A stretch of 64,000 nucleotides of DNA from Microbacterium terrisoli (GCF_030866805.1 NZ_CP133019.1:1116001-1180000), one strand, 5' to 3'. Numbered from the stretch's first letter, positions 25,174 through 34,286 are shown. A program made the numbers and translations. The notes: generated from the letters alone by a model not told the origin.

Positions 25174-26511
25174 GTGATGGATTACATCATGCTGGGCGTG
25201 GGGCTTGTGCTCACGATCGGGACCGGGCTGTTCGTGGCCAGCGAGTTCGCGCTGGTCAACCTCGATCGCGCGGATCTCGAGGCGCGCGAGGAGCGCGGCG
25301 AGTCCCGTCTCGCGCTGACGATCGCGGCGCTGAAGAAGACGTCGACGCACCTCTCCAGCGCACAGCTGGGCATCACGCTGACCACGCTCCTGACCGGCTA
25401 CACGATGGAGCCGGCGATCTCGAACCTGCTTCGGCCGGTGCTGGCGGCATGGAGGATTCCCGACGGCGTGCTCGTCCCGCTGGCGGTGATCATCGGCGTG
25501 TCGGTGGCCACGATCCTCTCGATGATCCTCGGCGAGCTCGTGCCGAAGAACTTCGCCCTCGCGCTGCCCCGGCAGACAGCCAAGCTGGTGCTGCCGTTCC
25601 AGGTCGCGTTCACCGCGGTGTTCCGCCCTGCGGTGCTCGCGCTGAACGGCTCGGCCAACGGCGTGCTGAGGGCGATGGGCGTGGAGCCGAAAGAAGAGCT
25701 CTCGGGCGCACGCACGGCATCCGAGCTGTCCAGTCTGGTGCGCCGCTCGGCCAGCGCCGGCGTGCTCGAGCAGGACACCGCGACGCTACTGGATCGCAGC
25801 CTGACCTTCTCGCGGCTGACGGCAGCCGACGTCATGACGCCGCGTCCGCGCGTGCACGCCGTCGCCGCCGACGACTCGGCCGAACACGTCGTGCAGCTGG
25901 CCCGCCGCACCGGCCACAGCCGCTTTCCGGTCTCGGGCGAGTCGATGGACGACATCGTGGGCATCGTGCATCTGAAGGCGGCGGTGAGCGTTCCGCGCGA
26001 CCGGCGCGCCGACGTGCCGGCGGCCGCCCTCGCCTCCGAGCCGCTGCGCGTGCCCGAGGCCGCGCACCTGGACGGCCTCCTGGCAGAGCTGCGTGCCCGC
26101 GGCTATCAGCTGGCGATCGTGCTCGACGAGTACGGCGGCACGGCCGGCATCGTCACGCTCGAAGACCTCGTCGAAGAGATCGTCGGCGAAGTGCTCGACG
26201 AGCACGACCGCCGGCGGGCCGAGCTCGTGCGCGGAGGGGAGACGGTCACGTTCCCCGCCGATTGGCGCCCAGACGAACTGTACGACCGAGCCGGCGTGCG
26301 CGTGCCCGAAGGCGACGTGTACGACACCGTCGGCGGATACATCATGAGCGTGCTCGAGCGCATCCCGAAGCCCAACGATGTCGTTGAGATCGAAGACGGC
26401 ACGCTGACGGTGGTCCGCATGGACGGCCGACGCATCGAGCGCGTGACCTTCACCCCGGTTCCCCATCCGCACGGCAATGCCGACGACACCGACGGGGGTG
26501 AGCTGCGATGA
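25174..26511 (+). CDS. CNNM/CorC-type membrane protein with CBS domains (hemolysin family), first copy
   Basis: The protein has 445 residues and begins GTG-ATG (25174/25177). The DUF21/CNNM membrane domain covers residues 1-190 with three to four helices and the conserved VASEFALVNL, LSSAQLGITLTTLLTG and GELVPKNFA motifs. It is followed by a CBS pair at about 205-330 (VMTPRPRVHAV; LDEYGGTAGIVTLEDLVEEI) and a C-terminal CorC_HlyC domain. Family members such as CorB and MpfA transport or regulate Mg2+; the old hemolysin label is not functional evidence. It overlaps the second copy by 4 nt. Confidence 0.88.
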   Translation: MMDYIMLGVGLVLTIGTGLFVASEFALVNLDRADLEAREERGESRLALTIAALKKTSTHLSSAQLGITLTTLLTGYTMEPAISNLLRPVLAAWRIPDGVLVPLAVIIGVSVATILSMILGELVPKNFALALPRQTAKLVLPFQVAFTAVFRPAVLALNGSANGVLRAMGVEPKEELSGARTASELSSLVRRSASAGVLEQDTATLLDRSLTFSRLTAADVMTPRPRVHAVAADDSAEHVVQLARRTGHSRFPVSGESMDDIVGIVHLKAAVSVPRDRRADVPAAALASEPLRVPEAAHLDGLLAELRARGYQLAIVLDEYGGTAGIVTLEDLVEEIVGEVLDEHDRRRAELVRGGETVTFPADWRPDELYDRAGVRVPEGDVYDTVGGYIMSVLERIPKPNDVVEIEDGTLTVVRMDGRRIERVTFTPVPHPHGNADDTDGGELR

Positions 26512-27578
26512 ACGACTGGGTCGGAATCGTGTGGCTCATCGTGCTGCTGGTGTTCAACGGATTCTTCGTCGGTGCGGAGTTCGCCGTGGTGTCTGCACGT
26601 CGCTCGCAGATCGAGCCTCTGGCCGAGAACGGCTCGCGCGCGGCGCGCACGGCGCTGTTCGCGATGGAGCACGCGACGCTCATGCTGGCGACCACCCAGC
26701 TGGGCATCACGATCTGCTCGCTGCTGATCTTGAACGTGTCGGAGCCGGCGATCCACCACCTGGTAGCGGTGCCGCTGGGATTGACCGGCGTCGGCGAGGC
26801 GGCCGTCGACGTGATCGCGTTCGTGATCACGCTGGTGCTCGTCTCGTATCTGCACGTCGTGTTCGGCGAGATGGTGCCGAAGAACCTCGCGTTCTCCATG
26901 CCCGATCGGGCGGTGCTGATGCTGGCGACGCCTCTGGTGTGGATCTCGAAGGTCTTCCACCCGATCGTGGTCTCGCTGAACTGGCTGGCCAACCACGTGG
27001 TGCGGCTGTTCGGCGTGCAGCCGAAAGATGAGGCCGCCTCGACCTTCACGCTGGACGAGGTCGCCACGATCGTGAACCGCTCGCGCATCGAGGGAGTGCT
27101 GCAGGATGCCTCGGGCACGGTCGCCGCCGCTGTCGAATTCACCGACAAGAAGGCTGCTGACATCGCCGTTCCGTTGGCGGATCTGATCACGCTGCCGCGC
27201 TCGTCCACCCCCGCCGACGTTGAGCGCGCGGTCGCCCAGTACGGCTTCTCACGCTATGTGATCGTGGATGAGGGCGGAGAGGTCGCCGGCTACGTGCATC
27301 TGAAGGACGTGCTGCGCGCGGCGCAGGATGTGGATGCCGCAGCCGGAATCGAGCGGCAGATCCCGGCCGGGCGCATCCATCACCTGGTGCCCGTGCTGAC
27401 CACGACCGACCTTGAAGACGCGCTGGCGCTGATGCGGCGTGCGGGTCGTCATCTCGCCGAGGTGCGCGACGCGCAAGGGCACACCACCGGTGTGCTGTTC
27501 CTGGAGGATGTGCTCGAAGAACTCGTCGGCGAGGTGCAGGACGCGACCCGCCGCGGCTACCGCAGCAACGGCCGGTGA
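26508..27578 (+). CDS. CNNM/CBS membrane protein, second copy without CorC_HlyC domain
   Basis: This 356-residue partner of the preceding gene starts in its stop codon (ATGA). The CNNM domain has GAEFAVVSARRSQIEPLAE, LATTQLGITICSLLI and GEMVPKNLAFSMP, followed by a CBS pair (ADIAVPLADLITLPR; HTTGVLFLEDVLEELVGE). It stops after the CBS region at about residue 345, so the C-terminal CorC_HlyC domain of the first copy is absent. Paired long and short copies are common in actinobacteria and suggest a heterodimeric transporter. Ion specificity is not shown by the sequence. Confidence 0.87.
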   Translation: MNDWVGIVWLIVLLVFNGFFVGAEFAVVSARRSQIEPLAENGSRAARTALFAMEHATLMLATTQLGITICSLLILNVSEPAIHHLVAVPLGLTGVGEAAVDVIAFVITLVLVSYLHVVFGEMVPKNLAFSMPDRAVLMLATPLVWISKVFHPIVVSLNWLANHVVRLFGVQPKDEAASTFTLDEVATIVNRSRIEGVLQDASGTVAAAVEFTDKKAADIAVPLADLITLPRSSTPADVERAVAQYGFSRYVIVDEGGEVAGYVHLKDVLRAAQDVDAAAGIERQIPAGRIHHLVPVLTTTDLEDALALMRRAGRHLAEVRDAQGHTTGVLFLEDVLEELVGEVQDATRRGYRSNGR

Positions 27579-27608
27579 CCGGGGCGCCTCCAGGCGCCCG
27601 CCACCGGC
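27571..27608. terminator. Nested hairpin between convergent CNNM operon and OYE gene
   Basis: Outer arms GCCGGTG (27571-27577) and CACCGGC (27602-27608) enclose a perfect 8-bp inner stem GGGCGCCT/AGGCGCCC (27582-27599). The left arm overlaps the CNNM stop. The structure is symmetric and could stop transcription from both sides. Confidence 0.6.
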
Positions 27609-27612
27609 AGGC

Positions 27613-28695
27613 TCAGCGCTGCGGGCGTGCGCGCAGATACTGCGGCGGCCAGTAGTCGATGTCGACGCCCAGCTCGCTGCTGGCCCGCAGCGCGAAGTGC
27701 GGGTCGCGCAGCCACTCCCGCCCCGCCATGACCGCGTCCGCGTCGCCGTCGGCCAGGATCAGTTCGGCGTGGGCGGCTTCGCCGATCAGGCCCACCGCGC
27801 TGGTGCGCACTCCCGCCTCGCGCCGCACCTCCGAGGAGAACGGCACCTGGTAGCCGGGTCCGATCTCGATGCGCTGGTGGGCGACGAGTCCTCCGCTGGA
27901 GATGTCGAACAGCACGGCCCCGTGGTCGGCCGCCCACCGAGCGACCGTCGTGGTCTGGGCGAGATCCCACCCGCCGTCGGCGCTGTCGGTCGCCGACAGC
28001 CGGACGAACACGAGCGCGTGGGACCCGGCATCCCGCAAGCTGTCGCGCACCGCGTCCACGACCTCCAGCAACAGCCGTGCCCGCCCGGCGAGATCGCCTC
28101 CGTAGCCGTCGGTGCGCGTGTTCGACAGCGGGGAGAGGAACTGGTGCAGCAGGTAGCCGTGCGCCGCGTGGATCTCGAGCACGTCGAACCCGGCCTGCGC
28201 GGCACGCACGGCCGCCGCGGCGAACGACCCGATCACGTGGGCGATGCCGGCATGGTCCAGTTCGACCGGCGCCTCGAGCCCTTCGTAGGCGATCGCCGAC
28301 GGTGCGACGGTCTGCCAGCCGCCCTGTGCCGCCGGCACCGACCCGCGCTGCGCGGCGAACGGCGGCCACGTCGACGCTTTGCGTCCGGCGTGGGCCAGCT
28401 GCACACCCGCGGTGGCCCCACGCGCGTGAATGGCCGCCACGATCGGCGTCCATGCCTCGCGCTGCGCGTCGTTCCACAATCCTGTGTCGTCGGGTGAGAT
28501 GCGGCCTTCGGAGGTGACGGCTGTGGCCTCGGCCATCACCAGGCCCGCCCCACCGGTGGCGAACTGAGCGAGATGCACGTGGTGCCATTCCTGCGGCATC
28601 CCATCCACGGCGCTGTACTGACACATCGGCGAGACCCACAGCCGATTGCGGAACGTCGTCCCCTCGATCGTGAGCGGGGCGAACAGAATGGTCAT
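27613..28695 (-). CDS. Old yellow enzyme family NADH:flavin oxidoreductase (YqjM/NamA-like)
   Basis: This 360-residue FMN barrel reduces activated C=C bonds using NAD(P)H. SPMCQYSAVDG near residue 22 has the Cys and Tyr of the YqjM class, VQLAHAGRKAS is a conserved flavin-contact region, and FDVLEIHAAHGYLLHQFLSP carries the two histidines that bind the substrate carbonyl. SNTRTDGYGG also matches. The ATG at 28695 is the best start. The physiological substrate is unknown. It is divergent from nnrD with only 30 bp between starts, so the two promoters overlap. Confidence 0.88.
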   Translation of the reverse strand: MTILFAPLTIEGTTFRNRLWVSPMCQYSAVDGMPQEWHHVHLAQFATGGAGLVMAEATAVTSEGRISPDDTGLWNDAQREAWTPIVAAIHARGATAGVQLAHAGRKASTWPPFAAQRGSVPAAQGGWQTVAPSAIAYEGLEAPVELDHAGIAHVIGSFAAAAVRAAQAGFDVLEIHAAHGYLLHQFLSPLSNTRTDGYGGDLAGRARLLLEVVDAVRDSLRDAGSHALVFVRLSATDSADGGWDLAQTTTVARWAADHGAVLFDISSGGLVAHQRIEIGPGYQVPFSSEVRREAGVRTSAVGLIGEAAHAELILADGDADAVMAGREWLRDPHFALRASSELGVDIDYWPPQYLRARPQR

Positions 28696-28725
28696 GAGGG
28701 GGACTCCTGAAGGTATGGTGTGGCC

Positions 28726-29607
28726 ATGGGCGAGGCGGTGACGTGGACGGTCGTCCACGCGGCGGAAGTCCTGCGTGCGCCGACCGCCTCAGATGACAAG
28801 TATTCCCGTGGCGTGGTCGGCATGCGTACCGGGTCCGACACATATCCCGGCGCTGCGATGCTGGGAGTCGAGGCAGCGTGGCGTACCGGAGTGGGCATGG
28901 TGCGGTATCTGGGCGCCACCAGGCCGACCGAACTCGTGCTGCGGCGGCGCCCCGAGACGGTCACGGCGGACGGCCGGGTGCAGGCGTGGGTCATCGGGTC
29001 GGGGATGGATGCCGCGGCCCGCGAAGCGCACGAGACCCGCGCGCAGCGGGGCATTCTCACCGGGCGCCTGCCCGTGGTCGTCGATGCCGGCGCGCTGGAT
29101 CTGGTCTCGGGCTCGGTCGCGCCCTGCGTGATCACTCCGCACGCGCGTGAGCACGCGGCGCTGCGGGCCGCGATCGGACTGCCGGCTGCCGACGCGCAGG
29201 ACGAACAGGCGCGGATCGCCGCGGCGCGCCAGACGGCAGCGGCGCTGAACGTGGCGGTGCTGCTGAAGGGTGCCGTGACGATCGTGGCGACGCCGGCGGG
29301 TTGGACGGCGCGGGTGGACCAGACCTCGCCGTGGCTTGCCACCGCCGGCACCGGCGACGTGCTGGCGGGAGTGCTGGGCGCCCTTGTCGCCGGTGCGCAG
29401 GCGCAGCGCGAGCGAGCGGGCGCGGGCGACGGGCTGGATGCCGAGGCCCTCGGTCCGATCGCGGCGACGGCCGCCTGGCTGCACGGCGGGGCGGGCATGG
29501 TCGCCGCGCATCGGGCAGGCGCCGGCCGCCCGGGCCCGATCGTCGCACTGGATGTCGCCGACGCGCTGCCGCGGGCCGTCGCGGAGGCGCTGGCTGCGGC
29601 ATCCTGA
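28726..29607 (+). CDS. nnrD: ADP-dependent NAD(P)HX dehydratase
   Basis: The protein has 293 residues and a ribokinase-like fold. It repairs the damaged, hydrated cofactors NADHX and NADPHX in an ADP-dependent reaction. Visible landmarks are KYSRGVVGMRTGSDTYPGAAML at the start, CVITPHAREHAAL, VLLKGAVTIVATP, and the anion-hole motif ATAGTGDVLAGVLGAL that binds the nucleotide. The epimerase domain often fused in bacteria is absent. The ATG at 28726 was preferred to a GTG at 28720. The divergent old yellow enzyme uses NAD(P)H, which may or may not be meaningful. Confidence 0.87.
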   Translation: MGEAVTWTVVHAAEVLRAPTASDDKYSRGVVGMRTGSDTYPGAAMLGVEAAWRTGVGMVRYLGATRPTELVLRRRPETVTADGRVQAWVIGSGMDAAAREAHETRAQRGILTGRLPVVVDAGALDLVSGSVAPCVITPHAREHAALRAAIGLPAADAQDEQARIAAARQTAAALNVAVLLKGAVTIVATPAGWTARVDQTSPWLATAGTGDVLAGVLGALVAGAQAQRERAGAGDGLDAEALGPIAATAAWLHGGAGMVAAHRAGAGRPGPIVALDVADALPRAVAEALAAAS

Positions 29608-29666
29608 CCCGACTCCCATATCGCGCCGGATGCGGTGTGTCGCAGCCCGCCACCTAGGATGGCCGG

Positions 29667-30881
29667 GTGGGCAGACGCACGATCCTCTGGGGAGCCTTCA
29701 TCGTCATCCATGCCGTGGTCGCCTGGCTCGGCTGGATTATGCCGAATCAGCCGATGGGCGACGTGTACCTCGTCTACGAGCCGTGGTCGAACCAGGCGCT
29801 GTCGGGTGCCGGGATCGTCGGCATCACCTCCCCGTGGGTCTACCCGCAGCTCGCGCTCGTGCCGATGGTGCTCGCCCACGGCTTCTCGTGGGTCGGGGGG
29901 TATGTCGTCGGCTGGGCACTGCTGGCGATCGGGTGCAACGCTCTCGCGTTCTGGATGCTGGTGGGCGGCGCCCGCTCGCGCGGGCGGGTGCGCGCGGCCT
30001 GGTTCTGGCTGGGGTCGATCCTGCTGCTGGGACCGGTCGGGCTGTATCGGATCGACGCCATCACGATCCCGCTGGCGATCGCCGGCTGCCTGTGGCTGGT
30101 CGGCCGGCCGTGGCTGGGCTCGATGCTGCTGGCGGCGGGCGCCTGGATCAAGGTGTGGCCGGTGGCGCTGCTGGCCGCGGCGGTGATCGCGGTGCGACGC
30201 CGGATGGCCGTGGCCGGGGGAGCGCTCGTGATCTCGGCCCTGACGCTGATCGCGATCGCCGCCGCCGGGGGTATCGCCCACGCGTTCGGCTTCATCGGCG
30301 ATCAGACCGGACGCGGGCTGCAGCTGGAAGCCCCGGTGAGTGCGCTTTATCTGTGGCGGGCGGTGCTGGGGGTGGACGGGTCGTTCATTTACTACGATCC
30401 CGACATCCTCACATTCCAGGTGGCAGGGCCCAATGTCGACGTCGTCATCGCGGTCATGACACCGCTGCTGATCGCCGGGCTCGTGCTGATCGCGGTCGTC
30501 GGCGCGGTCAAGGCGTGGCGCGGTGCGACCTTCGCCACCCTGTTCGTGCCGCTCTCGCTGAGCCTGGTCGCGGTGTTCATCGTCCTGAACAAGGTGGGCT
30601 CTCCCCAGTACCTCACCTGGATCGCGGTGCCGCTGGTGATCGGCCTGGTCCTGGACCGACGCCGATGGGCGGCCCCGGCGGCGCTCGGGCTCGTGCTGGC
30701 GGGGCTGACGCAGATCGTCTACCCGATCACCTACGGCGGGCTGCTGCAGGCCGAGGCCGGACCGGCATTCGTGCTCACGGTGCGCAACGTGCTGCTGGTC
30801 GTGCTGCTGGTGTGGGCTCTCGTGCGGCTCGCGCGGGTGCGCACGCGCGCTCCTCGTGCCCGCCTCGCTCGCACGCGGTAG
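29667..30881 (+). CDS. Polytopic membrane protein, GT87/DUF2029-like
   Basis: The protein has 404 residues, a GTG start and about ten hydrophobic helices. DVYLVYEPWSNQAL after helix 1 gives the acidic residue and loop usual in GT-C glycosyltransferases of the GT87 (DUF2029) group, and GAWIKVWPVALLAA and NKVGSPQYLTW resemble conserved family segments. Mycobacterial GT87 enzymes transfer mannose from polyprenyl-phosphate-mannose on the outer face of the membrane. The acceptor here is unknown, and the match is by general pattern, so a non-enzymatic membrane protein is possible. The coding strand matches the following three genes. Confidence 0.65.
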   Translation: MGRRTILWGAFIVIHAVVAWLGWIMPNQPMGDVYLVYEPWSNQALSGAGIVGITSPWVYPQLALVPMVLAHGFSWVGGYVVGWALLAIGCNALAFWMLVGGARSRGRVRAAWFWLGSILLLGPVGLYRIDAITIPLAIAGCLWLVGRPWLGSMLLAAGAWIKVWPVALLAAAVIAVRRRMAVAGGALVISALTLIAIAAAGGIAHAFGFIGDQTGRGLQLEAPVSALYLWRAVLGVDGSFIYYDPDILTFQVAGPNVDVVIAVMTPLLIAGLVLIAVVGAVKAWRGATFATLFVPLSLSLVAVFIVLNKVGSPQYLTWIAVPLVIGLVLDRRRWAAPAALGLVLAGLTQIVYPITYGGLLQAEAGPAFVLTVRNVLLVVLLVWALVRLARVRTRAPRARLARTR

Positions 30882-30891
30882 CGTCGAGAGC

Positions 30892-31218
30892 ATGCTGATC
30901 GCCTTCTCCGTCGCCCCCAGCGGCGCACCCACAGACGGAACCTCCCGCGACGACGCCTCGGTGCACGACGCCGTGGCCGCAGCCGTGAAGGTCGTGCGCG
31001 AATCGGGTCTGCCCCACCGCACGACGTCGATGTTCACCGAGGTCGAAGGTCCCGACTGGGACACGGTGATGGATGTCGTCAAGCGGGCGACGGAGGCCGT
31101 GATGCCGTTCGGCTCGCGCGTGTCGCTGGTGCTGAAGGCCGATATCCGCCCCGGCTATTCGGGGGAGATCGACGGCAAGATCCAGCGCCTCGAGACCGCG
31201 ATCGACGCCCAGGCCTGA
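30892..31218 (+). CDS. Thiamine-binding protein (MTH1187/YkoF-like, DUF77)
   Basis: This 108-residue single-domain protein matches the MTH1187 family of small ferredoxin-like folds that bind thiamine. MLIAFSVAPSG opens the first strand, HDAVAAAVKVVRESGL the first helix, and FTEVEGPDWDTVMDVV and SLVLKADIRPGYSG complete the fold. The length is typical. The stop codon overlaps the Nudix start by one nucleotide (TGATG), indicating coupled translation. No thiamine biosynthesis or transport gene is in the window. Confidence 0.82.
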   Translation: MLIAFSVAPSGAPTDGTSRDDASVHDAVAAAVKVVRESGLPHRTTSMFTEVEGPDWDTVMDVVKRATEAVMPFGSRVSLVLKADIRPGYSGEIDGKIQRLETAIDAQA

Positions 31219-31952
31219 TGGACGACCGCGCCCTGCACGACCTGCAGTCGGCCGTGGGCGCCGTGCGCGGGCCCGGGGCGGACCCGGATGCCGCTCTTGC
31301 TCGCGCGGGCACGGCGATCGTCGTGCGCGACGGTGCGGCGGGGCCCGAGGTGCTGATGATGCACAGGCCCGAGCGCGGATCGTTCGCCGGCGCCTGGGTG
31401 TTCCCGGGCGGTCGAGTCGAACCGGTCGACGAGGTCGCCGGCGCCGAGCCGATCGACGACGCGCGCCGCGCGGCCGCCCGCGAGACCGCCGAAGAAGTGG
31501 GCATGGTGGTGGATGCCGAGCACCTCGTGCCGATCAGCCGGTGGGATCCGCCCGTGGGCATTCCCAAGCGCATCCGCACGTGGTTCTACCTGGCGCGTGC
31601 CGGCGCCGGGGAGCTGACGTTGAGCACCGACGAGGTGGTCGAGGCGCTGTGGGTGCGACCGGAGGATGCGCTGCAGCGTCACGCGCGGGGCGAGCTCACC
31701 CTGTACCCGCCGACGTGGGTGACCCTGCAGGGCCTGGCCGGTCATGCGACCGGCGACGCGATGCTGGCCGCGGCGGCGGGCCGCGGCATCCACGTCTTCG
31801 CCACCAATCTGCGCCGTGACGCCGACGCGACGGTCTTCGTCTGGCGTCCTGACGCGGCCTACGATCCGGCCGTGCCGCTGGAGGCACCCGGCGCGCGGCA
31901 TCGACTGGTCACCGCCGCGCTGCCGTGGCAGTACATCGTCACACCCGGCTGA
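31218..31952 (+). CDS. Nudix hydrolase with extended Nudix box
   Basis: This 244-residue protein hydrolyses a nucleoside-diphosphate linked to another moiety; the substrate is unknown. FPGGRVEPVDEVAGAEP begins the Nudix box, and ARRAAARETAEEVGM ends it with the REUxEExG signature. About seven extra residues separate the two halves compared with the classical box, as in the NUDT19-like group. SRWDPPVGIPKRIRTWFYLA lies downstream. It is coupled to the thiamine-binding gene, which raises the possibility that it acts on a thiamine diphosphate derivative; this is inference only. Confidence 0.85.
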   Translation: MDDRALHDLQSAVGAVRGPGADPDAALARAGTAIVVRDGAAGPEVLMMHRPERGSFAGAWVFPGGRVEPVDEVAGAEPIDDARRAAARETAEEVGMVVDAEHLVPISRWDPPVGIPKRIRTWFYLARAGAGELTLSTDEVVEALWVRPEDALQRHARGELTLYPPTWVTLQGLAGHATGDAMLAAAAGRGIHVFATNLRRDADATVFVWRPDAAYDPAVPLEAPGARHRLVTAALPWQYIVTPG

Positions 31953-31955
31953 GGG

Positions 31956-31976
31956 GTGCGCCGCTTGTCGGCGTGC
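31956..31976. terminator. Hairpin between convergent Nudix and metX genes
   Basis: CGCCG at 31959-31963 pairs with CGGCG at 31969-31973, and the stem extends outward through wobble pairs to about 31956 and 31976, with a 5-nt CTTGT loop. It occupies the 33-bp gap between convergent stops. Confidence 0.35.
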
Positions 31977-31985
31977 GCGTGCGGT

Positions 31986-33203
31986 TCACGCCGCGAGCAG
32001 CCGTCGCAGGTGCAGACCGACGAGGTCTGTCTCGATGAGGAATCCGTCGTGGCCGAAGTCGCTGGCGATCACGACCGCTTCGCTGCCGTCGAGCGTATTG
32101 CCGATGCCGCGGGCGATGCGGTGCTGTCCTTCGACCGGGAACAGCCGGTCGGTGTCGATGCCGAGCACGAGCGTGGTCGCGGTCACTCGTGCGAGAGCGT
32201 CTTCGATGCCGCCGCGGCCGCGGCCCACGTCGTGCGAGTCCATCGCCTCGACCAGCCGGATGTAGCTGTTCGCGTCGAATCGGCGGGTGAACTTGTTGCC
32301 GTGGAAGTCGAGGTAGGACTCGACGGCGAACCGGCCGTCGTCGCCGAGGGGTGAGACGCCCGACTGCCAGGAACGGCTGAATCGCTGGTTCAGCTCGGTG
32401 GGGCTGCGGTAGTTCAGCAGCGCCATGCGGCGGGCAAGCGCGAGTCCGCGGTGCGGCCCTGCGCCGTCGCCGGCGTCGTAGTAGTCGCCGCCGGCGAAAT
32501 GGGGGTCGATCTGGATGGCCTCCAGCTGCACCGAGTTCAGGGCGATCTGGTCGGCGGTGTTGAACGGAGGAGAAGACAGGATGCCGAGCCGCGCGACGCG
32601 GTCCGGCTCGGTGATCGCCCATTCCAGGGCGTGCATGCCGCCCATCGACCCGCCGATGACCGCAGCCCAGCGGTCGATGCCCAGCGCATCGGCCAGGCGC
32701 TGCTGGGCGGCGACCTGATCGCGAATCGTCACATAGGGAAATCGCGAGCCCCACTCCCGACCGGTCGGACCGATGCTCGCCGGTCCTGTCGAACCCTGGC
32801 ATCCGCCCAGCATGTTCGGGGCGAGAACGAACCAGCGGTCGGTGTCGATCGCGCAGCCGGGACCGACGATCTCATCCCACCAGCCCGAGGTCGGATGACC
32901 CGGACCCGCCTCGCCGCGCACGTGGCTGTCGCCGGTGAGCGCGTGCAGGATCAGCACGGCGTTGTCGCGCGCGTCGTTCAGCTCGCCCCAGGACTCGTAC
33001 GCCATGCGCACAAACGGCAGCTCGGCGCCGTTCTCGGTGCGGAACGCGCCGATGCCCGCGAACCGGCGGTTGCCGGGCCGGTCGCCGTCACGCCATGCGC
33101 CGCTGGCCGGCGGGCGGCCCAGCAGGGATCGGGCATCGGCCTCGGTCACCGGTGCGCTGGGCACGGTGTCTTCGGGCGTCTGCTGCCAATCCACGCTGTC
33201 CAT
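31986..33203 (-). CDS. metX: Homoserine O-acetyltransferase
   Basis: This 405-residue alpha/beta-hydrolase-fold enzyme acetylates L-homoserine with acetyl-CoA, committing carbon to methionine. The nucleophile elbow is GGSMGGMHALEW, the Asp of the triad follows in GIDTDRLFP and the His in FGHDGFL. HALTGDSHVRG near residue 90 and PNMLGGCQGSTGPAS are conserved in the MetX group. The first 35 residues are a poorly conserved leader. The product is the substrate of the MetY enzyme encoded 1.2 kb away on the same strand, with one plus-strand gene between them. Confidence 0.93.
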   Translation of the reverse strand: MDSVDWQQTPEDTVPSAPVTEADARSLLGRPPASGAWRDGDRPGNRRFAGIGAFRTENGAELPFVRMAYESWGELNDARDNAVLILHALTGDSHVRGEAGPGHPTSGWWDEIVGPGCAIDTDRWFVLAPNMLGGCQGSTGPASIGPTGREWGSRFPYVTIRDQVAAQQRLADALGIDRWAAVIGGSMGGMHALEWAITEPDRVARLGILSSPPFNTADQIALNSVQLEAIQIDPHFAGGDYYDAGDGAGPHRGLALARRMALLNYRSPTELNQRFSRSWQSGVSPLGDDGRFAVESYLDFHGNKFTRRFDANSYIRLVEAMDSHDVGRGRGGIEDALARVTATTLVLGIDTDRLFPVEGQHRIARGIGNTLDGSEAVVIASDFGHDGFLIETDLVGLHLRRLLAA

Positions 33204-33301
33204 TCTCTCGTGCCGTGCGCTGTGGCCGCTGCCTGTTACGGGCGCGGGTGCGTCCGACTGAAGGCGCGAGAGTGTCGGAGCCCGCGCGTAACGTCGCGGT
33301 C

Positions 33302-34249
33302 ATGGACGAGGTGATGGAATATCTGCTCGCCGGTGACCCGGCGATCCGTTGGCAGGCGATGAGCGATCTCACCGACGCCGCGCCGGAGGAGATCGCCGCC
33401 GAGCGTGCGCGTGTGGCAGCGGAGGGGTGGGGCGCTCGGCTGCTGGCCGAACAGGCCGCTGACGGGCTCTGGGACGGCGGTGTCTACCGTCCCGGCTGGG
33501 CCGACGAGTCCCGGCCGATGTACGACGCGTGGACCGCGACCCATTTCAGCCTTCAGCAGCTCGTCGATCTCGGTGTCGACCCCGGCGACCCCCGCGTCCG
33601 GCAGGCCATCGCCCGGGTGCGCGAGAACGTGCGGTGGGATCACGCGGGTGAGCGATACTTCGACGGCGAGACCGAGCCCTGCGTCAACGGCGTGGTGATG
33701 ACGGTCGGTGCCTACTTCGGTGAATCCGTCGACACCGTGGTCGACAGCGCTCTGGCCGGCCGGCTGCCCGACGGCGGCTGGAACTGCTGGGCCGACTACG
33801 GCGCGACGGTGGCCTCCCTGCACTCGACCATCTGCGTGCTGGAGGGGCTGTGGGCGTGGGAGCAGGCGACGGGAGGCACCGCGGCCTCGCGTGCCGCACG
33901 GCACGACGCCGAGGAGTACCTGCTGGAGCGGCGGCTCTTCCAGCGCCGGAGCACGGGCGAGGTGATCGACCCGCGATTCACCCTGGCCTCGTACCCGGTG
34001 CGCTGGTACTACGACGTGCTGCGCGGGCTGGACTACCTGCGGCGTGCTCGGCCCGAGCGCGACCCGCGCTGCGCTCCTGCCGTGGAGCTGGTGCGCTCTC
34101 GGCGCGGCGCCGACGGCCTGTGGCGCCTCGAGAACACGCACGAGGGTCCGACGCTGTTCGACATGGAGGGGGAGCGGGAGGGATTCCCGAGCCGCTGGGT
34201 GACGCTGCGTGCCCTCCGGGTGCTGCGGTGGTGGGATGCCTCGGCCTGA
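33302..34249 (+). CDS. Alpha/alpha-barrel protein resembling squalene cyclase/prenyltransferase folds
   Basis: This protein of 315 residues starts at the ATG at 33302. Repeated helices with W-rich turns (GLWDGGVYRPGWADESRP, GGWNCWADYGATVAS) resemble the alpha/alpha toroid of squalene-hopene cyclases and prenyltransferase beta subunits. The DxDD acid motif of the cyclases is absent and there is no membrane insertion segment, so it is not a functional squalene cyclase. Related proteins are annotated as hypothetical in many actinobacteria. Possible roles are a peptide- or isoprenoid-binding scaffold. It sits alone on the plus strand between metX and metY. Confidence 0.65.
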   Translation: MDEVMEYLLAGDPAIRWQAMSDLTDAAPEEIAAERARVAAEGWGARLLAEQAADGLWDGGVYRPGWADESRPMYDAWTATHFSLQQLVDLGVDPGDPRVRQAIARVRENVRWDHAGERYFDGETEPCVNGVVMTVGAYFGESVDTVVDSALAGRLPDGGWNCWADYGATVASLHSTICVLEGLWAWEQATGGTAASRAARHDAEEYLLERRLFQRRSTGEVIDPRFTLASYPVRWYYDVLRGLDYLRRARPERDPRCAPAVELVRSRRGADGLWRLENTHEGPTLFDMEGEREGFPSRWVTLRALRVLRWWDASA

Positions 34250-34286
34250 CGCGCGACGCCGGGTCGCACGATCGGTGCCGGACGAC

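Noticed and set aside
28692..31082. A 796-codon frame on the minus strand opposite nnrD and the GT87-like gene
   Set aside because: It covers three convincing plus-strand genes, has no ribosome-binding site and reads as Arg/His/Gln-rich noise.
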